NCBI RefSeq assembly: GCF_018531465.1
Contig: NZ_JAHDTF010000030.1
Location: forward strand, 79,869 to 143,868
Length of the DNA stretch: 64,000 nucleotides
Direction: 5' to 3'
Origin: Sphaerisporangium fuscum
GTDB lineage: Bacteria > Actinomycetota > Actinomycetes > Streptosporangiales > Streptosporangiaceae
The notes below the pieces were generated by a model. It was not told the origin of the DNA. It worked only from the letters and a program-made list of their open reading frames with translations, and ran no database searches. Position numbers and translations under genes: made by a program. This document shows, in pieces, positions 50,464 through 59,175 of this stretch (position 1 is its first letter; each line of letters begins with the position of its first letter).

Positions 50464-50835
50464 TTGGCATACCCAGCGCGCGCGAGAGGGCTGGAGATCC
50501 GCCGGCGACAGGAAGGGGCATGCACTGTCGTGGAGGTGGCCGGCGAACTGGACATGAACGCGGTTCCCCTGCTCCGCGCGGAACTCGACGGCGTGATGAG
50601 AGCGACCAGGCGCCCCTGTCTGGTGCTCGATCTGACGAAGACGACCTTCTGCGACTCCGCCGGCCTCGGACTCCTGGTCGGCACCTACACCCGGGTGCGG
50701 GAGACGGGCGGACGGGTGGTGTTCGCGGTGGTACCCGGCATGATCTCCAGGCTGCTGACCATCACGCACCTCGATCATCACTTCGAGACCTACGAGTCGG
50801 CGGACGACGCGGTGGAGATCCTGCGGGCCGCCTGA
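50464..50835 (+). CDS. STAS-domain anti-sigma factor antagonist (second)
   Basis: This STAS protein of about 123 aa has VVEVAGELDMNAVPLLRAEL, the Ser region LDLTKTTFCDSAGLGLLVG and THLDHHFETYESADDAVEIL. I choose TTG at 50464 because GGAGGTGATC, a full-length match to the 16S anti-Shine-Dalgarno, precedes it at ideal spacing; a GTG at 50455 would lie inside that site. It resembles RsbV/SpoIIAA antagonists. It is a single gene between AT-rich DNA and helD. Confidence 0.88.
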   Translation: MAYPARARGLEIRRRQEGACTVVEVAGELDMNAVPLLRAELDGVMRATRRPCLVLDLTKTTFCDSAGLGLLVGTYTRVRETGGRVVFAVVPGMISRLLTITHLDHHFETYESADDAVEILRAA

Positions 50836-50955
50836 CCGGGAACCGGCTGGACGGCATGGGTGGATGCGCGGGGAGAACGGGAGCTGCTAGGCTCTACCGT
50901 TCGGCACTTTCTTTACCCATTGATGCACATCTACCCGTAAGGATTTTACCACACG

Positions 50956-53232
50956 ATGGAGCATCGCGCATCCGACCCGGTCCGCGCCCAAGCCATCCAA
51001 GCCGAACAGACCTACGTCTCGATGCTGTACGACCGACTGGACGCGGTTCGTGAACGCGCCGAGGCGGCACTGCGCCGCGAACACGCGAGCGGCACCGCCG
51101 GCGGCACGCACCAGGCCCGCCTGGAGCGCGACGTGGCGGCCCACGAGCACGCCCGCCGCGTCTCCCAGCTCTCCGGGGTCGAGCGAGGCCTGTGCTTCGG
51201 CCGCATCGACGACGCCGGCGGCGAGACGTACTACATCGGCAGGGTCGGCCTCCGCGACGCGCACGACGAACTGGTGCTCGTCGACTGGCGCGCCCCCGCC
51301 GCCCGCCCGTTCTACACCGCCACCCCGAGCGACCCCGGCGGGCTGGTACGGCGCCGCCACCTGCACACCCGCGGCCGGGAGGTGGTGGACCTCGACGACG
51401 AGGTGTTCGACCTGCGGCGGATGAGCGAGCCCGACCGCCGCACCCTCGTCGGTGAGGCCGCGCTCCTGGCGGCGCTGCGCCGGGGCCGTACCGGGCGGAT
51501 GGGCGACGTGGTGGCCACCATCCAGGCCGAGCAGGACCAGGTGATCCGCTCTGGACTCGCCGGGGCGCTGGTCGTGCAGGGAGGGCCCGGGACGGGCAAG
51601 ACCGTCGCGGCGCTGCACCGGGCCGCGTACCTGCTGTACGCCCACCGGGACACCCTCCGGCGCCGCGGAGTACTGATCATCGGGCCGAATCCGGTGTTCC
51701 TGCGCTACATCGGCCAGGTGCTCCCCTCCCTGGGCGAGACCGACGTGGTGCTGACCACGGTCGGCGAGCTGTACCCCGGCGTGCGGGCCACCGCGGCCGA
51801 CACGCCCGAGGCGGCGGTCGTCAAGGGTGATCCGCGCATGGTGGAGGTGCTCAAGGGGGCGGTGCGCGACCGGCAGCGCGTCCCCGAGGGCGACTTCGAG
51901 GTGAAGATCGAGGCGAGGACCTCGGTGCGCGGCGGCGTCGAGGTCGTGGTGGACTGGACGACCCTGCGCGTCGCCCACGAGACCTGCGTGCGCGCCCGGG
52001 ACCGGGCCCGTGCCGTCCGCAATCCCCACAACGTCGCACGCAAGCTGTTCGTCGACTCGATGCTGACCGCGCTCGCGCTCGACGAGGCCCGCCGGCTCGA
52101 CCGCCCACTGGAGGACGGGGACCTCGCCTACGCGCGGGCCCTGCTGTGGCGCGACCCCCGCGTGCGCGCGGCGCTGGACGAGCTGTGGCCGCGGCTCACA
52201 CCCGAACGGCTGGTCGGTGAGCTGCTGTCCGATCCGGGAGCCCTGCGTTCGGCCGGCGGGCTGCGGCCGGAGGAGCAGGCGGTGCTGGTACGACCGCGGG
52301 GCGCGCCGTGGACGACCGGGGACGTCCCGCTGCTCGACGAGGCCGCCGAACTGCTCGGCGAGGACGACGTCGAGGGCAGGGCCGCGCGGCGGACGGCCGC
52401 CCGCGAACGCGGCGAAGAGGAGCTGTACGCCCGCGAGGTGCTGGAGATCACCGGTCTGGCCGAGGCCGAGCTGTTCGACGCGGGCGTCCTGGCCGACCGG
52501 CAGGAGGAGACGTCCGGCCTCACGACCGCCGACCGGGCGGCCCGCGACCGCACCTGGGTGTACGGGCACGTCATCGTGGACGAGGCGCAGGAGCTGTCGG
52601 CGATGGCGTGGCGCACCGTCATGCGCCGCATCCCCGCGCGCTCGCTGACCGTGGTGGGCGACATCGCCCAGACCGGCTCGGCCGCCGGCGCCCGGTCGTG
52701 GGGCGAGATGCTCGACCCGTACGTGAAGGGCCGCTGGCGGGAGGCGCGGCTGCTGGTCAACTACCGGACCCCCGCCGAGATCATGGAGGTCGCCGCCGAC
52801 GTGCTCCGCGCGGTCGCCCCCGATCAGGAGCCGCCGATCTCCGTACGCGACGGCGAGGCCCCGCCGAGGGCCGTACGCGCCGGGTGCGCCGAGCTGCCGG
52901 CGCTGGTGGAGGCGGAGCTCGCGGAGATCGGCGAGGGACGCCTGGCGGTGATCGCGCCCGACGCGCGGCACCGCGAGGTCGCCGCCCTGCTCCCCGAGGC
53001 CGCCTCGACGCTGACGGCCGACGCGCTCGACTCCCCCGCGGTGGTGCTGACGGCGACGCAGTCGAAGGGGCTGGAGTTCGACTCGGTGATCGTGCTCGCG
53101 CCGGACGAGATCGTGCGCCAGTCACCCAAAGGAGGCCAGGACCTGTACGTCGCGATCACCCGGGCGACCCGCCGGCTGACCGTCGTGCACGAGAACGAAC
53201 TGCCCGCCCTGCTGTCTCGCTTGAAGGACTGA
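50956..53232 (+). CDS. HelD/UvrD-type helicase-like RNA polymerase-associated ATPase
   Basis: This 758-aa superfamily 1 ATPase has Walker A (VVQGGPGTGKTVAALHR), Walker B (VIVDEAQELSAM), motif III (LTVVGDIAQTGS), motif IV (LLVNYRTP), motif V/VI (TATQSKGLEFDSVIVL; YVAITRATRRL) and an N-terminal coiled-coil arm (about 10-70). This matches HelD, which binds RNA polymerase and removes it from DNA; actinobacterial HelR relatives also give rifamycin tolerance. The ATG at 50956 has AAGGA upstream. I see no rifamycin-associated element upstream. Confidence 0.88.
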   Translation: MEHRASDPVRAQAIQAEQTYVSMLYDRLDAVRERAEAALRREHASGTAGGTHQARLERDVAAHEHARRVSQLSGVERGLCFGRIDDAGGETYYIGRVGLRDAHDELVLVDWRAPAARPFYTATPSDPGGLVRRRHLHTRGREVVDLDDEVFDLRRMSEPDRRTLVGEAALLAALRRGRTGRMGDVVATIQAEQDQVIRSGLAGALVVQGGPGTGKTVAALHRAAYLLYAHRDTLRRRGVLIIGPNPVFLRYIGQVLPSLGETDVVLTTVGELYPGVRATAADTPEAAVVKGDPRMVEVLKGAVRDRQRVPEGDFEVKIEARTSVRGGVEVVVDWTTLRVAHETCVRARDRARAVRNPHNVARKLFVDSMLTALALDEARRLDRPLEDGDLAYARALLWRDPRVRAALDELWPRLTPERLVGELLSDPGALRSAGGLRPEEQAVLVRPRGAPWTTGDVPLLDEAAELLGEDDVEGRAARRTAARERGEEELYAREVLEITGLAEAELFDAGVLADRQEETSGLTTADRAARDRTWVYGHVIVDEAQELSAMAWRTVMRRIPARSLTVVGDIAQTGSAAGARSWGEMLDPYVKGRWREARLLVNYRTPAEIMEVAADVLRAVAPDQEPPISVRDGEAPPRAVRAGCAELPALVEAELAEIGEGRLAVIAPDARHREVAALLPEAASTLTADALDSPAVVLTATQSKGLEFDSVIVLAPDEIVRQSPKGGQDLYVAITRATRRLTVVHENELPALLSRLKD

Positions 53233-53300
53233 TTACAGGATTACAGCGATATGGGTAGGATCCTCCGCGAGTTGTTCATCCCATTGAAGGCGGTCGGCTC

Positions 53301-54062
53301 ATGATCGTGGAATACATCCGCTACCGCATCCCCGAGGAGCGGTCGGCGGAGTTCGAAGAGGCCTACCGGAAGGCCTCCCTCTCCCTCGCCAAGGCGCCCC
53401 AATGCGTCGACTACGAGCTCAGCAGATGCGTCGACGAGCCCGCTTCCTACATCCTGCGCATCACCTGGACCTCCGCGAAGGACCACCTGGAGGGCTTCCG
53501 GCGCGGCGAGCTGTTCCCGGAGTTCTTCGCCGAGATCCGGCCGTACGTCGAGGCGATCGAGGAGATGCGCCACTACGAGCGGACGGCCGTTCGCGGCGCG
53601 GGCGGCTCGGTCCCCACCATGTACGACTGGGCGGGCGGGAGCGAGGCGTTCGAGCGGCTCACCGAGAGGTTCTACGAGCTGGTCAAGGCCGACGAGCTCA
53701 TCGGGCCGCTGTTCGCCCACATGGACCCCCGGCACCCCCACTACGTCGCCATGTGGCTGTCGGAGGTCTTCGGCGGTCCCGCCAGGTACACCGACGAGCG
53801 GGGCGGCTATCCCCACATGCTGAGGATGCACCTCGGCAAGGCGATCACCGAGAAGCAGCGCCGCCGGTGGGTGAGCCTGCTGATGGACTCCGCCGACGAG
53901 GTCGGGCTGCCGGACGACCCGGAGTTCCGTGCGGCGTTCGCCGGATACATCGAGTGGGGCACGCGCCTGGCGTTCGCCAACTCGCAGCCGGACGCCAAGC
54001 CGGTACAGCAGGCCCCCGTGCCGCACTGGGGCTGGGGCGTGGCCCCGCCGTACATGGGCTGA
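53301..54062 (+). CDS. monooxygenase (ABM) domain fused to truncated globin
   Basis: This 253-aa protein has an N-terminal antibiotic-biosynthesis monooxygenase (dimeric alpha/beta barrel) domain (about 1-95: EYIRYRIPEERSAEFEEAYR, VDYELSRCVDEPASYIL) and a C-terminal group II truncated haemoglobin (about 105-235: YDWAGGSEAFERLTERFYELV, GPLFAHMDPRHPHYVAMWLSE, the proximal His in MLRMHLGKAITEKQRRRW). The globin would bind haem and O2 or NO, and the ABM domain an oxidisable substrate. This is a genuine single reading frame. The ATG at 53301 has GAAGG upstream. It lies 68 bp after helD. Confidence 0.88.
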   Translation: MIVEYIRYRIPEERSAEFEEAYRKASLSLAKAPQCVDYELSRCVDEPASYILRITWTSAKDHLEGFRRGELFPEFFAEIRPYVEAIEEMRHYERTAVRGAGGSVPTMYDWAGGSEAFERLTERFYELVKADELIGPLFAHMDPRHPHYVAMWLSEVFGGPARYTDERGGYPHMLRMHLGKAITEKQRRRWVSLLMDSADEVGLPDDPEFRAAFAGYIEWGTRLAFANSQPDAKPVQQAPVPHWGWGVAPPYMG

Positions 54063-54240
54063 CGGCGGGACGCCTCAGGGACGCCTCAGGGCGGCATCGG
54101 TCGGACGGATGACGAGACTTCGGCCTTGAGGGGGATGGAGATCCGCGAGAGGGCGGGTGAGGCTGGGGATCGGAGAACCCGTATCCCCGGCGCCGGCCCG
54201 CCCTCGGCGGCCGCCGGCGCGGGCAGAGCAGGAGGCCGTC

Positions 54241-55473
54241 ATGAAACACCCCGTGCTCGCCGGAGCAGCCGCGACCTTCGCCACAGCCCTTCTCATCGCC
54301 GCGTGCGCGCCGTCCCAGTCCACCGGCGGCTCGGTGGCGAACGTCGGCCAGGAGCACGCGGCCGGCGCCCATTCCTCGAGCCCGGCCGTGACCGCCGGGA
54401 CGCACACCGGCCACGGGCAGCCGTTCAAGGCCCCGCCACCTCAGCCGTTACGGGCCTCCGAAAGGTTCGTCGAGCTGAAGCTGCCCCAGCCGTACACGCC
54501 GGCGGCGCCCTCGGGCGGCACCGACGAGTACCGCTGCTTCCTGATCGACCCCGGCCTGAAGCAGAAGGCATTCCTCACCGGCAGCCAGTTCCTGCCGCAG
54601 AACAGCGCGATCGTGCACCACGCGATCGTCTTCCGCCTCCCGCCGGACAAGGCACGGGCCGCCCAGGACCTCGACGCCCGCACCCCCGGCGAGGGGTGGA
54701 CGTGCTTCGGTGACACCGGCGTCGACGGGGACTCGTGGATCGGCCACTGGGCTCCGGGCGCCAACGAGACGCTGCTCAAGCAGAAGGTCGGCTACCCCCT
54801 GCCCCCCGGGAGCCGCCTGGTCCTGCAGATCCACTACAACCTGCTCGCCACCCAGGGCAAGCCGGGTGAGAGCGACCAGTCGGCGATCCGGCTGCGGCTC
54901 ACCGACGGCAAGGCCGGCCTCACCCCGCTGGAGACGGCGCAGCTCCCCGCGCCCATCGAGCTGCCCTGCGCGCAGGGCGAGTCGGGCCCGCTGTGCGACC
55001 GCGCCGCGGCCGTCCGCGACGTCGCCCACCGCTTCGGGCAGGACGCCGAGCGGACGGTGAACGAGCTCAACCAGTTCTGCAACCAGGGCAAGCCGCCCGT
55101 CCCCGGTCCCACGCAGCACTGCGACCAGCCGACCCCGACCGGTGGCACGATCTACGCGGTCGCCGGGCACATGCACCTGCTCGGACGCTCCATCAAGATC
55201 GAGCTCAATCCCGGCAGGCCGGACGCGCGCACCCTCCTCGACATCCCGGTCTACAACTTCGACGACCAGGCCATCCGTCCCCTGGCCGAACCCGTCACCG
55301 TCAAGCGCGGCGACACCTTCCGCGTGACCTGCACCCACGATGCCGGCCTGCGCGGGATGCTGCCCGCCCTGCAGGGGCAGCCGGCCCGCTACGTGGTCTG
55401 GGGCGACGGCACCAGCGACGAGATGTGCCTCGGCCTCCTCGTCTGGACGCCCGGGGCGGCACCTCGGCGATAG
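54241..55473 (+). CDS. lipoprotein copper type II monooxygenase (PHM/DBH-like)
   Basis: This 410-aa protein has a signal peptide with lipobox ending Ala-Ala-Cys22 and a His/Ser-rich spacer. Its two copper domains contain all six ligands of the ascorbate-dependent type II copper monooxygenases: His126-His127 (AIVHHAIVF) and His198 (LQIHYN) for one copper, and His310/His312 (AGHMHLLG) with Met395 (DEMCLG) for the other. Family enzymes hydroxylate peptidyl-Gly or dopamine; the bacterial substrate is unknown. The ATG at 54241 has AGGAGG. It probably sits on the outer membrane face and is monocistronic. Confidence 0.88.
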   Translation: MKHPVLAGAAATFATALLIAACAPSQSTGGSVANVGQEHAAGAHSSSPAVTAGTHTGHGQPFKAPPPQPLRASERFVELKLPQPYTPAAPSGGTDEYRCFLIDPGLKQKAFLTGSQFLPQNSAIVHHAIVFRLPPDKARAAQDLDARTPGEGWTCFGDTGVDGDSWIGHWAPGANETLLKQKVGYPLPPGSRLVLQIHYNLLATQGKPGESDQSAIRLRLTDGKAGLTPLETAQLPAPIELPCAQGESGPLCDRAAAVRDVAHRFGQDAERTVNELNQFCNQGKPPVPGPTQHCDQPTPTGGTIYAVAGHMHLLGRSIKIELNPGRPDARTLLDIPVYNFDDQAIRPLAEPVTVKRGDTFRVTCTHDAGLRGMLPALQGQPARYVVWGDGTSDEMCLGLLVWTPGAAPRR

Positions 55474-55494
55474 GGTCCGGCCATACTCCGTATG

Positions 55495-55516
55495 CCGTAC
55501 GATGTACATAGTACGG
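55495..55516. promoter_or_regulatory. 22-bp near-perfect palindrome upstream of the NTF2-like gene
   Basis: CCGTAC-N-ATGTACAT-N-GTACGG has one mismatched pair in 22 bp. It lies 15 bp before the ATG at 55532 and next to its ribosome-binding site. The ATGT...ACAT core is of the PadR-operator type. No PadR gene lies in the window. Confidence 0.6.
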
Positions 55517-55531
55517 AGAAAGGGGACACCC

Positions 55532-55957
55532 ATGTACCAGCCCACCGCAGAGGACCTGAAGAGCGTCGAGGAGTGGTTCGCCGAGTACGACGCGCTGGCG
55601 GAGCACGGCGCGATCGAGGAGCTGGCCGGTCTCGCGGTCTTCCCGATGAACCTCGCCACCGACGTCCCCGGTGGCCACGCGGCGGTCCGGCAGTGGACGC
55701 GGGAGGAGTACATCGAGGCGATGAAGGACGCCATGGGCGGCGGCACGGCCGGCCTCGGCCTGGAGTCGAAGAGGACGCCCCACTTCATCAGCCAGAACCT
55801 CGTGGTCGTGGAGACGGACGCGACCATGACCATCGAGGGTGAGCGGCAGACCATGCACTACGCCGACCTGCTGGTCCGCACCGAGGACGGCTGGGCGTTC
55901 CAGACGATGGTGCAGGGCGGCTGGGGGTACGGCTGGACGCCCGCCAGGCGGGGCTGA
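55532..55957 (+). CDS. NTF2-like (SnoaL/DUF4440-type) protein
   Basis: This 141-aa single-domain protein has an N-terminal helix (TAEDLKSVEEWFAEYDALAE) and a cone-shaped beta sheet (NLVVVETDATMTIEGERQ, DLLVRTEDGWAFQTMVQGGWG). The fold serves as a binding pocket in isomerases, cyclases and hydrolases; no specific activity can be named. The ATG at 55532 has AAAGGGGA. A palindromic operator covers the promoter region and a strong terminator follows. Confidence 0.75.
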   Translation: MYQPTAEDLKSVEEWFAEYDALAEHGAIEELAGLAVFPMNLATDVPGGHAAVRQWTREEYIEAMKDAMGGGTAGLGLESKRTPHFISQNLVVVETDATMTIEGERQTMHYADLLVRTEDGWAFQTMVQGGWGYGWTPARRG

Positions 55958-55965
55958 GCGCGGGA

Positions 55966-56010
55966 ACGGTGGCCCCTCTCGCCTGCGTCGCCGGCGAGAG
56001 GGGCCACCGT
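55966..56010. terminator. bidirectional terminator
   Basis: An 18-bp perfect stem (55966-55983 with 55993-56010, core GGCCCCTCTCGCC/GGCGAGAGGGGCC) lies between the convergent NTF2-like and hydrolase genes. Confidence 0.85.
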
Positions 56011-56021
56011 CCGTTCCCCGC

Positions 56022-56900
56022 TCAGCGGTCGAGCAGCTCCCGAAGGGCCCCGGCGATCTCCGCCGGGGCCTCCTCGGCCATGAAGTGACCGCAGGTGACC
56101 GTGCCGTGCCGCAGGTCGGCGGCCCAGGCGCCCCACAGCGCGGCGGCGTCGAAGCCGAGAGCCGCGCCCCAGTCCTGCTGGAGCACGGTGACCGGCATCG
56201 CCAGCCGGTTGCCGAAATCCCGGTCGACCTGGTCGTGCTCGACGTCGATCCCCGCCGAGGCGCGGTAGTCGGCCACGATCGAAGGGACGGCGTCGCGGCA
56301 CGCCGCCAGGTACGCCGCGCGGACGTCGGCGGGGATCGCCTGCGGGTCGTTGGCCCAGATGTCGAGGAAGTGCCCGAAGAAGGCGTCCGCGCTCGCGGAG
56401 ATCATCCTCTCGGGCAGGCCCGGGGGCTGGGCCATCAGGTACAGGTGGAAGCCGATCGCCCCGGCGGTGCCGCGCATCACGTCCCACATGTCGAGGGTCG
56501 GCAACACGTCCAGGCAGGCCAGATGGCTGATCGCCCGGGGATGGTCGAGCCCGGCGCGGAAGGCCACCAGGGCCCCGCGGTCGTGCCCCGCCAGCGCGAA
56601 ACGCTCGTGACCGAGCGCGCGGGCCAGGGCGACGACGTCCGCCGCCATCGTCCGCTTGGAGTAGGTTCCGGCGCCGTCCTCGACCGGCTTGTCGCTGGCG
56701 CCGTACCCGCGCAGGTCCGGGCAGATCACCGTGTGGTCGGCCGCCAAGTCGGCGGCGACGTGCCGCCACATCAGGTGGGTCTGGGGGAAGCCGTGCAGCA
56801 GCACGACCGGGCTGCCCGAGCCCCCGACGGCCGCGTTGAGGGCCACCCCGTCGGCGACGGGGACCCGCTGGTAGTCGAAGCCGGGGATGGCAGGTGCCAT
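56022..56900 (-). CDS. alpha/beta hydrolase, haloacetate-dehalogenase-like
   Basis: This 292-aa hydrolase has LLHGFPQTHLMWRHVA (oxyanion hole), the nucleophile Asp in ALAGHDRGALVAFR, CPDLRGYGASDKP, an acidic residue after the cap and the catalytic His in CGHFMAEEAP. The Asp nucleophile and HGFPQT/GHDRGA pattern match fluoroacetate and other haloacetate dehalogenases, but epoxide-hydrolase relatives also have Asp. The ATG at 56900 has AAGGAG nine bases upstream. It is divergent from the BTAD regulator, with a CGGATG-AG-CATCCG palindrome (56950-56963) between them. Confidence 0.85.
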   Translation of the reverse strand: MAPAIPGFDYQRVPVADGVALNAAVGGSGSPVVLLHGFPQTHLMWRHVAADLAADHTVICPDLRGYGASDKPVEDGAGTYSKRTMAADVVALARALGHERFALAGHDRGALVAFRAGLDHPRAISHLACLDVLPTLDMWDVMRGTAGAIGFHLYLMAQPPGLPERMISASADAFFGHFLDIWANDPQAIPADVRAAYLAACRDAVPSIVADYRASAGIDVEHDQVDRDFGNRLAMPVTVLQQDWGAALGFDAAALWGAWAADLRHGTVTCGHFMAEEAPAEIAGALRELLDR

Positions 56901-57014
56901 GGTTCCGCTCTCCTTCGATAGATGGTGTTCGCCCCCATGCTGGCGCGCGCGGATGAGCATCCGGTCAGCGCGCTACCGTGGCCAGGGGTGATGCCTGGAG
57001 AGGACGGTCGAGCG

Positions 57015-59087
57015 GTGCGGGTCACGTTCGGGGTGCTGGGGCCGGTGGTCGCCTGGGACGACGCCGGAGACATGATCGGCTTGAAGGGGCCGCGGCACCG
57101 CGCTGTGCTGGCCCGGCTGATCCTCGCGCGTCGCCGCGTCGTCCCGGTCACCCGCCTGGCCGACGACCTGTGGGAGGACCCGCCCCCGGGCGCGGTGGGC
57201 GCCGTACGGACGTTCGTGGCCGCGCTGCGCCGCGCCCTGGAACCCGACCGCCCGCCCCGCGCCGCGCCTCGGCTGCTGGTCACCGAAGGGCCGGGGTACG
57301 CCCTGCGGGCCGAGGCCGACGCGGTGGACTCCTGGCGCTTCGAGCGGGCCGTCACCGCCGCCGCGACGCTGCCGCCCGAGGAGGCGCTCGCGCGGCTGGA
57401 GGAGGCCCTCGGATGGTGGCGCGGGCCCGCCTACACCGACTTCGCCGACCAGGACTGGCTACGCGCCGAGCGTTCCCGCCTGGCCGAGCTGCGGCTGCAC
57501 GCCCTCGAACGCCAGGCCGAGGCCCGGCTGGCCCTGGGGCTGGCCGCCGAAGCGGTCCCCGATCTGGACGCCCACGTGGCCGAGCACCCCTGGCGCGAGG
57601 GCGCCTGGGCTCTGCTGGCCCTCGCCCTGTACCGCGCCGGCCGCCAGGGGGACGCCCTCGCGGTGCTGCGCCGGGCACGTACCCTCCTGGTCGAGCACCT
57701 GGGAGTGGACCCGGGTCCGGACCTGCGCCGCCTGGAGACCGACATCCTCCGCCAGGCTCCTCACCTCCATACCCCGGCCGGCGGAGCGGAACGGGTGCGG
57801 CCAGGCGAGGCGGCACCGCCGGCCGAGGCCGTGGAACGGGTGCGGACTCGGGCCGCGGCCTTCCCGCCGCCTGAGCCTGCCGAAGCGGCGGAACGGGTGT
57901 GGACGCAGGTGGCCGCCGCGTACGACCTGGCCGTGCCGTCCGGGGCCCGGGCCCGGCTGGAGTCGACGGTCGGCCTGATGCGCAGCCTCGCGGTGACCGG
58001 CGGCAGCGGCCTGGAGGCGGCCCGCCGGCACCGCGTGGCGGCCATCGCGGCGGCCGAGGAACTGGGCGACGCCGAACTGACGGCGCGTGTGATCGGCTTG
58101 TACGACGTCCCGGCGATCTGGACCCGGTCCGACGACCCCGAGCAGGCCGCCCAGGTCGTCGCGGCGGCCGAACGCACCCTGGCCGCCCTCCCGCCGGGCG
58201 CCCCCGCGGCGACGCGCGCCCGGCTGCTGGCCACGATCGGCCTGGAGTCCCGCGGCACCCACTCCCCGCGCGGACCGGAGGCCGCCCGCGAGGCCGAACA
58301 GATCGCCCGCCACCTCGACGACCCCGCGCTGCTGGCGTTCGTCCTGAACGCCGTGTTCATGCAGACCTTCCACCGCGCCGGCCTGGCTCCGGAGCGGGAC
58401 CGGATCGGCGCGGAACTCCTCACCCTGTCCGCCCGGCACGGCCTGGTCACCTACGAGGTGCTCGGGCACCTCATCCGCCTCCAGGCCCGCAGCGCGCTCG
58501 CGGACTTCTCCCGCGCCGACGAACACGCCCGCGCCGCGGAACGCCTGTCCGCACGCCATGAGCTGCCCCTGGTGAACGTTTTCACCCAGTGGTACCGGGC
58601 CCTGCGCCTCGACGCGACCCGGCCGGCGTCGACCGGCGAGATCGAGACGGCCTACGGGGCCGCCGCCGCCCTGCTCGACGGCGCCGGCATGCCGGGGCTG
58701 GAACGAGGCCTGCTGCCGCTCGCGCTGCTGTGCCACCGCCTGCGTCGCGATCTGCCGATCCGGGCCGGCGAGGACACCGACTGGGGCCCGTACGAGCCCT
58801 GGGTCCGCCCCCTGCTGCTCCTGGCCCTGGGGCGCCGGGACAAGGCCACGACGGCGCTTCGGCAGGTCCCGGAACCGCCCCGCGACCTGTTGATGGAAGC
58901 CCTGTGGTGCCTGACCGCACGCGCGGCCGTCGCACTCGGCGACCGCGAGACCATGCGCCGCGCCCGGACCGCCCTCACCCCCGCCGCCGCCGAACTGGCC
59001 GGCGCGGCCACCGGCCTCCTCACCCTGGGCCCGGTCTCCCACCACCTGGACGCGCTGAACGCCGAGCTCGGGCGTCGCGGCCGTTGA
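57015..59087 (+). CDS. BTAD/SARP-type transcriptional activator
   Basis: This 690-aa regulator has an N-terminal winged helix (VTFGVLGPVVAWDDAG, LKGPRHRAVLARLILARRR, VTRLADDLWEDPPPGAVGAV) and a bacterial transcriptional-activation domain (about 100-250, WRGPAYTDFADQDWLRAE, YRAGRQGDALAVLRRARTLL, LGVDPGPDLRRLE). A linker with three AERVR-like repeats leads to a helical, TPR-like C-terminal half (about 290-690). No NB-ARC or other ATPase motif is visible, unlike AfsR. I start at GTG 57015 with GAGAGGA upstream. It may control the divergent hydrolase gene. Confidence 0.85.
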   Translation: MRVTFGVLGPVVAWDDAGDMIGLKGPRHRAVLARLILARRRVVPVTRLADDLWEDPPPGAVGAVRTFVAALRRALEPDRPPRAAPRLLVTEGPGYALRAEADAVDSWRFERAVTAAATLPPEEALARLEEALGWWRGPAYTDFADQDWLRAERSRLAELRLHALERQAEARLALGLAAEAVPDLDAHVAEHPWREGAWALLALALYRAGRQGDALAVLRRARTLLVEHLGVDPGPDLRRLETDILRQAPHLHTPAGGAERVRPGEAAPPAEAVERVRTRAAAFPPPEPAEAAERVWTQVAAAYDLAVPSGARARLESTVGLMRSLAVTGGSGLEAARRHRVAAIAAAEELGDAELTARVIGLYDVPAIWTRSDDPEQAAQVVAAAERTLAALPPGAPAATRARLLATIGLESRGTHSPRGPEAAREAEQIARHLDDPALLAFVLNAVFMQTFHRAGLAPERDRIGAELLTLSARHGLVTYEVLGHLIRLQARSALADFSRADEHARAAERLSARHELPLVNVFTQWYRALRLDATRPASTGEIETAYGAAAALLDGAGMPGLERGLLPLALLCHRLRRDLPIRAGEDTDWGPYEPWVRPLLLLALGRRDKATTALRQVPEPPRDLLMEALWCLTARAAVALGDRETMRRARTALTPAAAELAGAATGLLTLGPVSHHLDALNAELGRRGR

Positions 59088-59175
59088 GGAACGGACGTCA
59101 TCCGGCGCTCGAGCAGCGAGCCGCCGGCCAGGCCACCCGGAGATGGACCAGGTCATGACCGGCACGGCCGCCGTG

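Noticed and set aside
50836..50955. Rifamycin-associated element upstream of the HelD-like gene
   Set aside because: No 19-bp inverted repeat of that type is present in the short upstream region.
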